From Streptomyces sp. NRRL F-2664 (GTDB lineage Bacteria; Actinomycetota; Actinomycetes; Streptomycetales; Streptomycetaceae), in the NCBI RefSeq assembly GCF_000719345.1, contig NZ_JOFX01000044.1:13924-77923 (forward strand): 64,000 bases of DNA, written 5' to 3'. The notes under the pieces are model-generated. The model was not told the origin of the DNA. It searched no databases and saw only the letters and a program-made list of their open reading frames with translations. Positions 8,433-18,277 of the stretch are shown here, in pieces; position 1 is the first letter of the stretch, and every line of letters begins with the position of its first letter. The translations under genes were made by a program, and so were the position numbers.

Positions 8433-8678
8433 ATGTCACAGAACACGCTGCTGAAGGCCGCCGTGGAGGCGCGGATCAGGGTGAACGGGTGGACGGACAC
8501 GGCCGTGACGAGGCTCCGCAAGCGCCACGCCCAACGGGACCGCGGCCAGACGGCCTTCGAGTACCTCGGCATCATCCTGGTGGTGATCGTGATCGTCGGA
8601 GCCATCGTGGGCTCGGGCGTGGGCTCGGAGATCACCAAGCGGATCAAGCAAGCGGTGACGGACATCAAAGCCGGCTGA
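8433..8678 (+). CDS. flp: Flp-family major pilin
   Basis: The 81-residue product has a long basic leader of 38 residues, the Flp processing motif G38/QTAFEY (E43, Y44), then a strongly hydrophobic helix (LGIILVVIVIVGAIVG) and a short C-terminal tail, GSEITKRIKQAVTDIKAG. This fits a Flp prepilin whose mature form would be about 43 residues. The ATG is preceded by GGAGGGAA. About 110 bases of non-coding sequence separate it from the response regulator, so it may have its own promoter. Its stop overlaps the start of the TadG-like gene (TGATG). Confidence 0.87.
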   Translation: MSQNTLLKAAVEARIRVNGWTDTAVTRLRKRHAQRDRGQTAFEYLGIILVVIVIVGAIVGSGVGSEITKRIKQAVTDIKAG

Positions 8679-9337
8679 TGACCGCGCGCGGCGCGTATGG
8701 GCGTGACCGGGGGCAGGCCTTTCCCCTTTACGTGGTCGTGGTGGCCGGACTGCTCTTCGCGGCGCTCGCCTTCTTCGCCGTGGGCCAGGCGTCGGTCAGG
8801 CGCAGCGATGCCCAAGGGGCCGCCGATGCGGCGGCTTTGGCCGCCGGGCGTGAAGCCCGGGACGAGGTGTTCTTCGGCCTCGACCTCCCGTCGGTGGACG
8901 CCGAGGTCTGGGAGAGGATCGTCGACGGGAAGTTCTTCAGGAACGGTGATGCCTGCGCAGCCGCAGAGGACTTCGCGGCAAAGAACGATGCGAAGGCCAC
9001 CTGCACGGCGGCTCTCCCCCGTTTCACCGTGACGGTGGAGACGAATCAAGCCGTGGGGGATTCGGTCGTCCCCGGCACCAACGGCATACACGCGACGGCA
9101 AAGGCCACGGCCGTGATCGAGCCCCGCTGCCGCCTGGGCGCCGTCACTCCGGGCCCCACCCCGACCCCCGCGGCCACACCGACCGCGCCGCCCGGCGGTG
9201 GTTCACCCTCCCCCGTGCCCAACGTTCCTACAGTGAACTTCACGTGTGGTGGGGAGACGATCAAACTCGATCCGCTGAAGCCGGGTTCGCTCAAGGCATT
9301 GACCAGAAAGCTGTTCAGCGTGCGACTCGTCGGCTGA
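8678..9337 (+). CDS. TadG-like pilus/secretion protein with pseudopilin-type N-terminus
   Basis: The 219-residue product begins MTARGAYGRDRGQAFPLY and then has a hydrophobic helix (about 19-42) and the TadG-like block SDAQGAADAAALAAGREARD, typical of putative Flp pilus-assembly TadE/G proteins. The DRGQ junction is shared with the three other pilin-like proteins of the locus, but the +5 Glu is Leu here, so cleavage is less certain. A Pro/Thr-rich linker (TPGPTPTPAATPT) precedes a short C-terminal domain containing one cysteine. A longer upstream frame exists but would run through flp; the ATG overlapping the flp stop is preferred. Confidence 0.75.
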   Translation: MTARGAYGRDRGQAFPLYVVVVAGLLFAALAFFAVGQASVRRSDAQGAADAAALAAGREARDEVFFGLDLPSVDAEVWERIVDGKFFRNGDACAAAEDFAAKNDAKATCTAALPRFTVTVETNQAVGDSVVPGTNGIHATAKATAVIEPRCRLGAVTPGPTPTPAATPTAPPGGGSPSPVPNVPTVNFTCGGETIKLDPLKPGSLKALTRKLFSVRLVG

Positions 9338-9368
9338 CAGGGTCCGAGAGACAAGGAAGCGTTCATAG

Positions 9369-9959
9369 ATGAGCATTCGGCGCATGGTGAGGGTCCGTGC
9401 GGGGATGGCCGTCGCGGGTGCGGCGGTCATGGTCGTCACGTTGGCCGGGTGCGGTGGTGACAGCGACGGCAAGTCGGCCGAGCCGCAGAAGTCCGCGACC
9501 GCGCAGTCCGGGGGAACGGCGTCCCAGAAGGCGGCACCGAGCACCAGTCAGGGCTCGGAGCCGGCCGCAGTCATCGCCACGCTGAACGGGCAGGCGGGCA
9601 TGGCGTTGGAGATCAACTCGGTGCAGCGGGATCCGGGTGGCTTCCTCACCGTCTCCGGCCAGCTCAAGAACACCGGCAGTCAGTCGTACAAGGACACCGT
9701 TGCCTGGCGCGGCATCGAACTCAAGGGGACCGGGGAGTCCGTCGCTGGTGCGACGCTCGTGGACAAGGCGGGGAAGAAGCGCTACTACGTGCTTCGGGAC
9801 ACGGAGTCCAGGTGTCTGTGCACGACGGGCGTCTCCAGCGTCGACGCCGGCCAGGTAATCCCGTTCTTCGCCCAGTTCCCAGCACCGCCGAGCTCAACCA
9901 GTGAGGTGGAATTCAGCCTCCCGACCTTTGCCACGGCCACCGTCAAAATCTCTGGGTGA
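9369..9959 (+). CDS. Lipoprotein at the end of the Tad locus
   Basis: The 196-residue product has a lipoprotein signal (LAGC lipobox, C28), a Ser/Ala/Gln-rich linker (about 30-65) and a beta-rich C-terminal domain (GMALEINSVQRDPGGFLTVSG). That domain resembles small extracytoplasmic DUF4352-like or CARDB-like folds, but I do not recognise a named family. A CLC pair occurs near residue 149. It lies 31 bases after the TadG-like gene and 3 bases before the OmpA-domain gene, so it probably belongs to the same transcript and is a candidate envelope component of the pilus. Confidence 0.72.
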   Translation: MSIRRMVRVRAGMAVAGAAVMVVTLAGCGGDSDGKSAEPQKSATAQSGGTASQKAAPSTSQGSEPAAVIATLNGQAGMALEINSVQRDPGGFLTVSGQLKNTGSQSYKDTVAWRGIELKGTGESVAGATLVDKAGKKRYYVLRDTESRCLCTTGVSSVDAGQVIPFFAQFPAPPSSTSEVEFSLPTFATATVKISG

Positions 9960-9962
9960 CCC

Positions 9963-10601
9963 ATGACCACACGCCACCGTGCCGTAGCCGCCACCGCAGT
10001 CACCGCACTCGTCATCGCCGGAGGGCACCTCGTCGGGGCCACCGCCGCCCACGCCGATGACGTGAAGCCGTCCGTGCCGCCCGGCACGGAACCGTCCGCA
10101 TCGGCCCCCGTGGCGATCGACTCCAACGCTCCGGGGTTGAAGATCCCGCAGGGCGGCACCCTCGCGCCGGTCAAGGTGCTGGACATCGCCGAGGTCGTCG
10201 AGGACCTCGGCGGGGAGCAGCGGCGGCAGGAGACCAACGAGACCGTGATGATGGCGCTGCAGTCCGAGGTGCTGTTCCCCGAGGACAGTGCCGTCTTCAA
10301 CGCGCAGGCGGCCGCCCGGATCCAGGCCATCGGGAACGAGATCAACCAGTCCAAGGCGACCCGCATCCGGGTCTTCGGTTTCACCGACGACCAGGGCAGC
10401 TACGAGCACGGCAAGGAGCTGTCCAAGCAGCGGGCCGATGCCGTGCACAACGAGCTGGCGAAGACCGTGACGAATCCGAGCGTCGTCTTCGACGTCCGCG
10501 GCTACAGCGAGGACTACCCGATCGCGGACAACAGCACCGAGGAAGGCCGCAAGAAGAACCGCCGCGTGGAGATCACCTTCCCGCGCGGCGCCACCGGCTA
10601 G
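9963..10601 (+). CDS. OmpA-family peptidoglycan-binding protein
   Basis: The 212-residue product has a signal peptide (cleavage near AHA-DD), a Pro/Ala-rich spacer, and an OmpA C-terminal domain over about residues 88-206 (LFPEDSAVFNAQAAARIQAI; GFTDDQGSYEHGKELSKQRA; GRKKNRRVEITF). This domain binds the diaminopimelate of peptidoglycan in known members. In a one-membrane bacterium it would act as a secreted wall-binding module. It follows the lipoprotein gene by 3 bases at the end of the Tad run, so a role in anchoring the pilus base to the wall is plausible but inferred. Confidence 0.82.
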   Translation: MTTRHRAVAATAVTALVIAGGHLVGATAAHADDVKPSVPPGTEPSASAPVAIDSNAPGLKIPQGGTLAPVKVLDIAEVVEDLGGEQRRQETNETVMMALQSEVLFPEDSAVFNAQAAARIQAIGNEINQSKATRIRVFGFTDDQGSYEHGKELSKQRADAVHNELAKTVTNPSVVFDVRGYSEDYPIADNSTEEGRKKNRRVEITFPRGATG

Positions 10602-10958
10602 TCAGCCCGCCTGCGGGGCGGAAGGGGTGGTTCGCGGCCGCCGCCGGAGGCGGCCGCGGGAGGCCTCCACGATCGTGCCCAGGACGAGCGACTGCGCCAG
10701 TACGCACAGGACGAGCTCGGTGAGGAAGAGCCACGTCCCCGGCTGGCCGCCGGCCCCCGGCGCCGGCGGCCCGTGGACCGTGGACACGAACAGGAACAGC
10801 GGGAACGCGAACAGTGCGGGCAGCACCCACACGAAGCCGGGGTCGGGGGCGAAGAGCGTGACGGCCGTCGCGATGGCCACCGCGATACCGACGAGCCCCA
10901 GGTAGATCACCGAAGCCGGGTTCGCGAAGGTCAGGCGGACGAGCGTGCGAGCGGTCAT
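10602..10958 (-). CDS. Small membrane protein of unknown function (possibly SCO4225 family)
   Basis: The 118-residue product begins MTARTLVRLTFANPASVIYLGLVG and has four predicted hydrophobic segments with a Pro/Gly-rich loop in the middle. The N-terminal TFANPAS pattern resembles the SCO4225-family small membrane proteins of Streptomyces, from memory only. It is convergent with the OmpA-domain gene with no intervening bases, so transcripts probably overlap at their ends. Function unknown. Confidence 0.6.
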   Translation of the reverse strand: MTARTLVRLTFANPASVIYLGLVGIAVAIATAVTLFAPDPGFVWVLPALFAFPLFLFVSTVHGPPAPGAGGQPGTWLFLTELVLCVLAQSLVLGTIVEASRGRLRRRPRTTPSAPQAG

Positions 10959-11106
10959 CGGTTCTCCCCGGTGGTGTGTGGACCGCCTCCATGGTCGACA
11001 GGGGTCCGGGGCCCTGTCGTGAGTACGCGTACCCGGGCCGGCGCGGTCCGCCGGGTGCGCGTACTCGGAGCGGTGGCAGGGCGCCGCCCTACGGTGCTGG
11101 GGCGGA

Positions 11107-11487
11107 GTGGGAGGGTCGGCCGAACCGGCCCGGCCGGTAGTCGCCCGCCGGCTGCTGGACGCTCACGTTCATCCGGTCGTAGGCGTTGATCAGCGCGATC
11201 AGGGACACCCGTGCGGCCAGCCGGTCCTCGTCGTAGTGTCGGCGGCGTTCGCCCACGCCTCGTCCGTGGCCCCGCCGGCCGCGTCGGCGATGCGCGTCCC
11301 CTGCTCGGTCAGTTCCAGGGCAGCCCGCTCGGCGGCGGTGAACACCTTCGCCTCGCGCCAGGCCGCGATCAGGTGCCGCGCTGCGCGGACTCCCCGGCGT
11401 ACACGGTGCTCCTTGCCGTGAGGCGGTTGCACAGCACCGACCCGGCCCGCCGTGCGGATGTGACGGCTCTTCCGCGCATCGCTGGAG
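11107..11487 (-). pseudogene. Decayed carboxymuconolactone decarboxylase (AhpD-like) gene
   Basis: On the minus strand, fragments in different frames line up with one AhpD-like protein: an early piece ending YAGESAQR, then [20 protein letters not shown] and LTEQGTRIADAAGG in a second frame, then HYDEDRLAARVSLIALINAY and RMNVSVQQPAGDY in a third. At least two frameshifts are needed, near 11386 and 11232, and the CxxC active-site region is eroded. The family reduces or decarboxylates small substrates and often sits under a TetR regulator, as here. The N-terminal limit is uncertain. Confidence 0.65.
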
Positions 11488-11497
11488 TGCACCTGCG

Positions 11498-12031
11498 TCA
11501 CTGCTCTCGGAGGAGCAGCTCCGCGACCTCGCGCGCCCTGCGGGCCGGCTCCGGGCCGGGGCTCAGCGCGGCGACCGCGGTGGCGCCCTCGACCAGGACG
11601 AGGAGCTGGTCGGCGAGTGCCGGCGGCGCGCCGAGCGGGGCGAGTTCGCGGAGCAGGGCGTGCAGTTCGGCCTTGTGGGTGCGGACCACCTCCGGAGCGG
11701 CGGTGCCCAGCTCCCCGTACGCGTTGAGGAACGCGCAGCCCCGGAAGTCCGGCTCCGCGAACCAGCGACCCAGCCAGTCGAAGACGGCCAGGACGGGGGG
11801 TTCGTCCGACGCGGCCACCGCCGCGCGCAGGTCGGCCGTCCATCGCCGGTCACGGCGTTCCAGGTAGGCGGTCACGAGGGATTCCTTCGCCGGGTACAGC
11901 CGGTAGAGGCGCTTGAGCGGCACGCCGGACGCGGTGCGGATGCGGTCCATGCCCACCGCCTGGATGCCGTGGCGGTAGAACAGCTCCTCCGCCGCGTCCA
12001 GCAGTCGCGCGCGTGCCTCTTCGTCGTCCAT
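11498..12031 (-). CDS. TetR-family transcriptional regulator
   Basis: The 177-residue product has an N-terminal TetR helix-turn-helix ([15 protein letters not shown], then [20 protein letters not shown]) and a C-terminal ligand-binding region with FLNAYGELG. The ATG at 12031 is chosen because the frame upstream runs through the operators and into the opposing gene. Two perfect palindromes lie immediately upstream, shared with the divergent DUF1348 gene, so autoregulation and control of that gene are likely. A decayed AhpD-like gene lies just downstream on the same strand and was probably once in the same operon. Confidence 0.85.
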   Translation of the reverse strand: MDDEEARARLLDAAEELFYRHGIQAVGMDRIRTASGVPLKRLYRLYPAKESLVTAYLERRDRRWTADLRAAVAASDEPPVLAVFDWLGRWFAEPDFRGCAFLNAYGELGTAAPEVVRTHKAELHALLRELAPLGAPPALADQLLVLVEGATAVAALSPGPEPARRAREVAELLLREQ

Positions 12032-12061
12032 GCAGGCAGGGTAGCGGGACGCCCTTGCGGT

Positions 12062-12118
12062 GAGAACGATCGTTCTCCTAGGGTGGGGGGCCGGCGAGGG
12101 GAGAACGATCGTTCTCCC
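12062..12118. promoter_or_regulatory. Twin TetR operators
   Basis: Two copies of the perfect 16-base palindrome GAGAACGATCGTTCTC occur at 12062-12077 and 12101-12116; the second extends to a 20-base palindrome (12099-12118). They are 39 bases apart start to start, between divergent tetR and DUF1348 genes, so two dimers could bind almost on the same face of the helix. Confidence 0.85.
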
Positions 12119-12178
12119 GATCCCTGCGCCATGCCGCTGTCCCTCCCGCTGTGCCGTGGCCCGTCGAAAGGAAGCGCC

Positions 12179-12592
12179 ATGACCACCCGTCCGCCCCTCC
12201 CGCCCTTCACCGACGAGACCGCCCGAGCCAAGGTCCGGGCCGCCGAGGAAGCCTGGAACAGCCGCGACCCCGAGCGCGTCGCCCTCGCGTACACCGAGGA
12301 CTCCGTCTGGCGCAACCGCGACCGCTTCCTGACCGGCCGGGACGAGATCCGCGCGTTCCTCACCGACAAGTGGGAGCGCGAGCTCGATTACCGGCTGCGC
12401 AAGGAGCTGTGGGCCCACACCGGCAACCGCATCTCCGTCCGCTTCGAGTACGAGTGGCACGACGCCTCCGGCCAGTGGTGGCGCAGCCACGGCAACGAGC
12501 AGTGGGAGTTCGCCGACGACGGCCTGATGCGCCGCCGCGAGGCCAGCATCAACGACGTTCCGATCACCGCCGCAGAACGCCGTATTCGCTGA
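12179..12592 (+). CDS. DUF1348 / NTF2-like protein
   Basis: The 137-residue product matches the DUF1348 family of small NTF2-like (SnoaL-type) proteins: [20 protein letters not shown], then [20 protein letters not shown] and [20 protein letters not shown]. These are cone-shaped folds that bind small molecules; the reaction, if any, is not known for this family. The ATG follows AAAGGAAG. It is transcribed divergently from the tetR gene with the twin palindromes between them, so it is the probable main target of that regulator. Confidence 0.85.
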   Translation: MTTRPPLPPFTDETARAKVRAAEEAWNSRDPERVALAYTEDSVWRNRDRFLTGRDEIRAFLTDKWERELDYRLRKELWAHTGNRISVRFEYEWHDASGQWWRSHGNEQWEFADDGLMRRREASINDVPITAAERRIR

Positions 12593-12741
12593 CCTCTTTC
12601 TGACTGCCGCCTGCCCCTGTCGGCGAGCGCGGCCCGACAAGGCACTTGGCGAGCTCCCCCTCTTCGAGGATGATCAAGGCTTGACGGGGAGGCCCGGCAC
12701 GGCGCCGGTCGGCAGGACCCCGGGCGGCAGGGGGACCACGC

Positions 12742-13617
12742 ATGGCGCGGACGCGGGTGAACGGCGTCGACCTCTTCTACGAGATCCACGGCGACGGCGA
12801 CGGGGATCCGCTGGTGCTCGTCCACGGCTCCTGGACCGACCACCACAGCTGGCACGCCGTCCTGCCGCACCTCACCCGCACCCACCGCGTACTCGTCTAC
12901 GACCGCCGCGGCCACAGCCGGAGCGAGCGTCCGCCGGGCCAGGGCACCCGTACCCAGGACGAGGACGACCTGGCGGCGCTCATCGAGATGCTCGGCGCCC
13001 CGGTCCACGTGGCCGCGAGTTCCTTCGGCGGGTCGGTCGCCCTCGGCCTCGCCGCGCGGCGCCCCGAACTGCTGCGCAGCCTGGCCGTCCACGAGCCGCC
13101 CCTGACCGCCGTCGTGGCCGGTGACCCTGAGCTCGACCGGCTGATACGGGAGGCGCAGACCCCCATCGACGCCCTCATGGCGCAGGTCCGCGCCGGCGAC
13201 TCCGAGGCGGGGGCGCGCCGGTTCGTCGAAGAGGTCGTCTTCGGGCCGGGAGCGTGGGAGGCGATGCCCGACCCGGTCAGGCGGACGTTCGTCACCAACG
13301 CCCCGACGGCGGCGGACGAGCAGGGGGACCCGGACTGGAACACCGTCGACCTCGCCCGCCTCGGCGGCTACACCGGCCCGGCGATGCTGAGCAGGGGCAC
13401 CGACAGCCCGCCGTGGTTCGGCGCGATCGTGGAGCGCCTGGCGCAGGTGATACCGGCCGCGCAGGCGCGCACCCTGGACGGCGAGGGCCACGTCCCCCAC
13501 CTGACGGCCCCGCACCGCTACGCCGAGCACCTCCTCGCCTTCCTCGCCTCCACCGCCTCCCGGGCGGCCGGCCGGCCGGGCACGGAGCAGGCGTTCGGGT
13601 CGGGTGACCAGGAGTAG
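12742..13617 (+). CDS. Alpha/beta hydrolase
   Basis: The 291-residue product has the alpha/beta-hydrolase core: oxyanion-hole block LVLVHGSW (HG at 28-29), DRRGHSRS, nucleophile elbow ASSFGG with S94 (the first Gly of GxSxG is Ala), and the terminal histidine in DGEGHVPHL. The substrate cannot be predicted. It starts with ATG after a GGGGGA run and stands alone between the DUF1348 gene and a decayed region. Confidence 0.83.
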   Translation: MARTRVNGVDLFYEIHGDGDGDPLVLVHGSWTDHHSWHAVLPHLTRTHRVLVYDRRGHSRSERPPGQGTRTQDEDDLAALIEMLGAPVHVAASSFGGSVALGLAARRPELLRSLAVHEPPLTAVVAGDPELDRLIREAQTPIDALMAQVRAGDSEAGARRFVEEVVFGPGAWEAMPDPVRRTFVTNAPTAADEQGDPDWNTVDLARLGGYTGPAMLSRGTDSPPWFGAIVERLAQVIPAAQARTLDGEGHVPHLTAPHRYAEHLLAFLASTASRAAGRPGTEQAFGSGDQE

Positions 13618-13672
13618 GGCGGGAACGCCCGGTGGATGGCATGAGCTGTGGTCGAAGGGAGCGGGGTCCCAG

Positions 13673-14129
13673 TGACCGACCGGACCGCATCCGTCGAGCG
13701 GGGCGGGGAGTTCGTACGGGACGACGCAGGGGGCCTCGACCCGACCGGGGTGTCCTTCCGTCCGGGAACCCGCAGGGGAACCTGAGCACCCCGCCCTTCC
13801 GGGCGCTCGGCGAGACGGTGCTCGACGCCCTGGACGCCAGGGGCCGTGCCTCGTACTACGCCGTCGTCGGAAGCCGAACTCCCGTCCTGCGGCGTCGCGT
13901 CGTGCGGGGCGAGCGCCACGACGAAGCGTTCGGTTCGGACCTGCGCCGGGAGCCGACGGACCGGCTCCCGGAGACGGAAGAGGCCGTCGAGGGCGCAGGC
14001 CTGGTCGCGCTGGACGAGATCGCCGCGGCCGAGCTCATCGGCGATGCGGTATGCAGGGCGTCCCACCGGGCTGTCGGGCCGCGCGGGCGGCCCGGGGCGC
14101 CGTCGCCCTCAGGATGGCGCCGGCGGTGA
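13673..14129 (+). pseudogene. Possible frameshifted gene remnant
   Basis: Codon bias is high in two successive frames. The first begins at GTG 13673 (VTDRTASVERGGEF) and stops near 13783; the second, from about 13790, reads FRALGETVLDALDARGRASY and VALDEIAAAELIGDAVCR up to the stop at 14129. A single frameshift near 13780 would join them into one protein of about 150 residues. I do not recognise the family, and opposite-strand frames are also open. Treat as uncertain. Confidence 0.35.
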
Positions 14130-14150
14130 CTCGCGCGACCCCATGGGGGT

Positions 14151-14732
14151 TCACGCCTCCTCGTCGTGCGCCTGCGTGATGAGGTCCGTGGCGACCTCCA
14201 GGGCGGCCAGGCGGGTCTCCTCCGGGTCGCCCTCGACGTGCTGGAGGAACATCATCCCGGCATGCAGGGTGAAGAGGGCGCTGACGCAGCGCACCTGGTC
14301 CGTCAGTGGGCCGTCCTCCGTGCGCAGGAGCTCCACCAGGCGGAACAGCCGCTTCTTCACCGTCTCGCCGATGCTCAGCTCGCGCGTCGTCGCCTGGTTC
14401 TCCTGCATGAAGCGGTACAGCGCCGCCCCCGCCGCCATCGCCTCGCTGTAGCGGCGCAGCACCTCGCGCTTGGTCTCCAGGGTGCGCGGCTGCTGCTCCG
14501 CCCACTTGATCAGCTCGTCGATGGGACGCGTGACGTCCTCGAAGAGGCTGATGATGATGTCTTCCTTGGTCTTGAAGTGGTAGTACAGCGCCGCCTTCGT
14601 GACCTCCAGGCGCTCCGCGATCTCGCGCAGCGACGTCTTCTCGTAGCCCTGCTCGACGAAGAGCTCCAGTGCGACGTCCTGGATGCGCTGGCGCGTGTCG
14701 CCACGACGGCGCTGCGGACTGCTGCTGGACAT
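14151..14732 (-). CDS. TetR-family regulator of the divergent MFS exporter
   Basis: The 193-residue product has a clear TetR DNA-binding domain (TRQRIQDVALELFVEQGYEK, then LREIAERLEVTKAALYYHFK) and a helical effector domain. The ATG at 14732 is used because the upstream frame crosses the promoter region. It is divergent from a 14-helix drug-exporter gene with paired inverted half-sites in the 125-base gap. This is the common arrangement of a repressor released by the exporter's substrate. Confidence 0.88.
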   Translation of the reverse strand: MSSSSPQRRRGDTRQRIQDVALELFVEQGYEKTSLREIAERLEVTKAALYYHFKTKEDIIISLFEDVTRPIDELIKWAEQQPRTLETKREVLRRYSEAMAAGAALYRFMQENQATTRELSIGETVKKRLFRLVELLRTEDGPLTDQVRCVSALFTLHAGMMFLQHVEGDPEETRLAALEVATDLITQAHDEEA

Positions 14733-14734
14733 GA

Positions 14735-16447
<1,713 letters not shown>

Positions 16448-16467
16448 CCCCCGCACCGGCGATCGGC

Positions 16468-16498
16468 GGCCCCGGCGGACGCATCGTCCACCGGGGCC
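16468..16498 (+). terminator. Hairpin terminator after the MFS gene
   Basis: GGCCCCGG and GGAC pair with GTCC and CCGGGGCC around a 5-base loop, about 20 bases after the stop. There is no U-tract, as is common for Streptomyces terminators. Confidence 0.6.
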
Positions 16499-16660
16499 GG
16501 GCCGTGCTCCGCCGAACCTTGTCCCGCGGAACCTCTCCTGACACGCCGTCCGCCGCGCGAACGGGTGAGGGTCGCCCACGCGGCCCCGGCCGCGTTGTTA
16601 CCTGGTCGCGCACGGACGCCCGTACGACCGTATGCCGGTACGCCCGACCAGGAGGCTCCA

Positions 16661-16990
16661 GTGGCCATCGCCCCCGCCGAACTGTCCGACCCCGTGGTCG
16701 GCGCCCTCGTCGCCGCCGTCAACGCGCACGACAAGGACGCCTTCCTGAAGCTGCTGACCGCCGACGCGACCATGTCCGACGACGGATCCGAGCGCGACCT
16801 CCACCACTGGATCGACCGGGAGATCTTCGACTCCGGCGGCCACATGGACGTCCAGTCCGAGTCCGACGACGGCCACGCCCTCGTCGTCGACTACCGCAAC
16901 GACACCTGGGGCGGGATGCGGACCCTCTGGCGCTTCACCCTCGCCCCCGGCGGGGACCGCATCAGCCGCTTCGAGACCGGCCAGGCCTGA
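16661..16990 (+). CDS. SnoaL/NTF2-like small protein
   Basis: The 109-residue product has an NTF2-like pattern: VGALVAAVNAHDKDAFLKLL followed by ADATMSDDGSERDLHHWIDR and a C-terminal beta sheet (MRTLWRFTLAPGGDRISRFE). The GTG start is chosen for the AGGAGG 5 bases upstream. Its catalytic role, if any, cannot be read. Its end is 9 bases from the end of the convergent serine hydrolase gene. Confidence 0.75.
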   Translation: MAIAPAELSDPVVGALVAAVNAHDKDAFLKLLTADATMSDDGSERDLHHWIDREIFDSGGHMDVQSESDDGHALVVDYRNDTWGGMRTLWRFTLAPGGDRISRFETGQA

Positions 16991-16999
16991 CGGCCCGAC

Positions 17000-18133
17000 T
17001 CACAGTCCGCGCACCGCATCCAACACCGCCGCCGTCAGGCGCTCGTTCTCCGGGGCGATCCCGCCCGGGAAGCCGAAGCGGCGGCGCGTGTACCCGTACG
17101 CGATCCCCGTCGCCGGGTCGGCGAAGCCCTGACCGCCCGCCGCGCCGCAGTGCCCGAAGGCCAGCGGCCCGACCGCCGGCTGCCGTTCGAAGCCCAGCCC
17201 GAAGTGGTCCGTCTCCCCGGTCAGGAGCTCCTGGCCGGGTGTGTGCAGCCGCGCGAACTCGGCGGCCGTCTCCGCCTTCAGCAGCGCCTCCCGGCCCCCC
17301 ACCGGGCCGATCGCCGCCGCGTACAGGCCCGCGACGCCGCGCGCCGAGCCGATGCCGCCCGCCGAGGCCGGGCCGAGTTCCCGGGTCCGGGGATGGTTGG
17401 CGTGGGCGACCAGGTCCATGGGCGGCTCCCGGTGCCAGTTGAAGGCCACCGCCAGCAGGTCCGGCACCGGTCCGGCCGCCGCCTGCACCTCGGCCTGCTC
17501 GGGCGTCGGCAGCATCTCCAGGACCGGCTTCCAGCGGCCCTCCTGCGAGGCCGGAAGCCCCATGTACAGGTCCAGCCCGTACGGGGCCCGCACCCGCTCC
17601 TCGTACACCTCCTGCAGCGACCTGCCCGTCACGCGCCGCACCACCTCGCCCGTCAGGGCACCGATCACGAAGGCGTGGTAGCCGTACCCCGACCCCGGCT
17701 CCCAGTACGGCTTCTGCCCGGCCAGCCGGGCGGCGATCAGCGCGTCGTCCGCGATCTCGTCGTAGTCGAAGCCCCCGTCCACACCGATCAGCCCCGCCTG
17801 GTGGCTGATCAGCCCGCGCAGCGTCAGCCGCTCCTTGCCCTCCCCGGTGAACTCCGGCCAGTACGCCGACACCGGCCGGTCCAGCTCCAGCGTGCCGTCC
17901 TGCACCAGCAGCGCCACGACCAGGTGCGCGGCACCCTTCGTGATCGAGAAGACTCCGCTCAGCGTGTCGCCGTCGGTGTCCTCGCCGGCCCACAGATCGA
18001 CGACGCGCCGACCGCGGTGGTGCACGGCGAGCTGTGCCTCGGGCGCGTGCGGCTCGCCCGCGGCGATCGCCTCGAACTCCTCCCGTACCCGCTCCCACCC
18101 GGCCGCCACCGTGCCGTTCACGTCCACGCCCAT
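17000..18133 (-). CDS. Serine hydrolase, beta-lactamase / esterase EstB family
   Basis: The 377-residue product has a class C beta-lactamase-like fold: SxxK motif SITK (S63, K66), a YxN-like motif within GSGYGYHAF, and a C-terminal HxG-like block FGHCGAAGGQGF. Proteins of this type are mostly esterases or D-aminopeptidases rather than antibiotic-inactivating enzymes. No signal peptide is visible, so it is probably cytoplasmic. The ATG follows GGGGGAAGCG. Substrate unknown. Confidence 0.85.
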   Translation of the reverse strand: MGVDVNGTVAAGWERVREEFEAIAAGEPHAPEAQLAVHHRGRRVVDLWAGEDTDGDTLSGVFSITKGAAHLVVALLVQDGTLELDRPVSAYWPEFTGEGKERLTLRGLISHQAGLIGVDGGFDYDEIADDALIAARLAGQKPYWEPGSGYGYHAFVIGALTGEVVRRVTGRSLQEVYEERVRAPYGLDLYMGLPASQEGRWKPVLEMLPTPEQAEVQAAAGPVPDLLAVAFNWHREPPMDLVAHANHPRTRELGPASAGGIGSARGVAGLYAAAIGPVGGREALLKAETAAEFARLHTPGQELLTGETDHFGLGFERQPAVGPLAFGHCGAAGGQGFADPATGIAYGYTRRRFGFPGGIAPENERLTAAVLDAVRGL

Positions 18134-18277
18134 CGCTTCCCCCCTCGGATCGCACCGTCGTTCCGCAGCTCCCGAACCCGAGTGGATCACCGGATATTCC
18201 GGCCGCCGGAGGCTCCCGTACGGGTGAAAGGCCGGACCCCGTCGTTCCGGCCGGCGCCGGGGGCCGTTGGTCCGGAC

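Noticed and set aside
8315..8677. Upstream extension of the TadG-like frame, starting at ATG 8315
   Set aside because: It would overlap flp entirely and lacks a ribosome-binding site and the family's N-terminus; ATG 8678 gives a perfect pseudopilin start.
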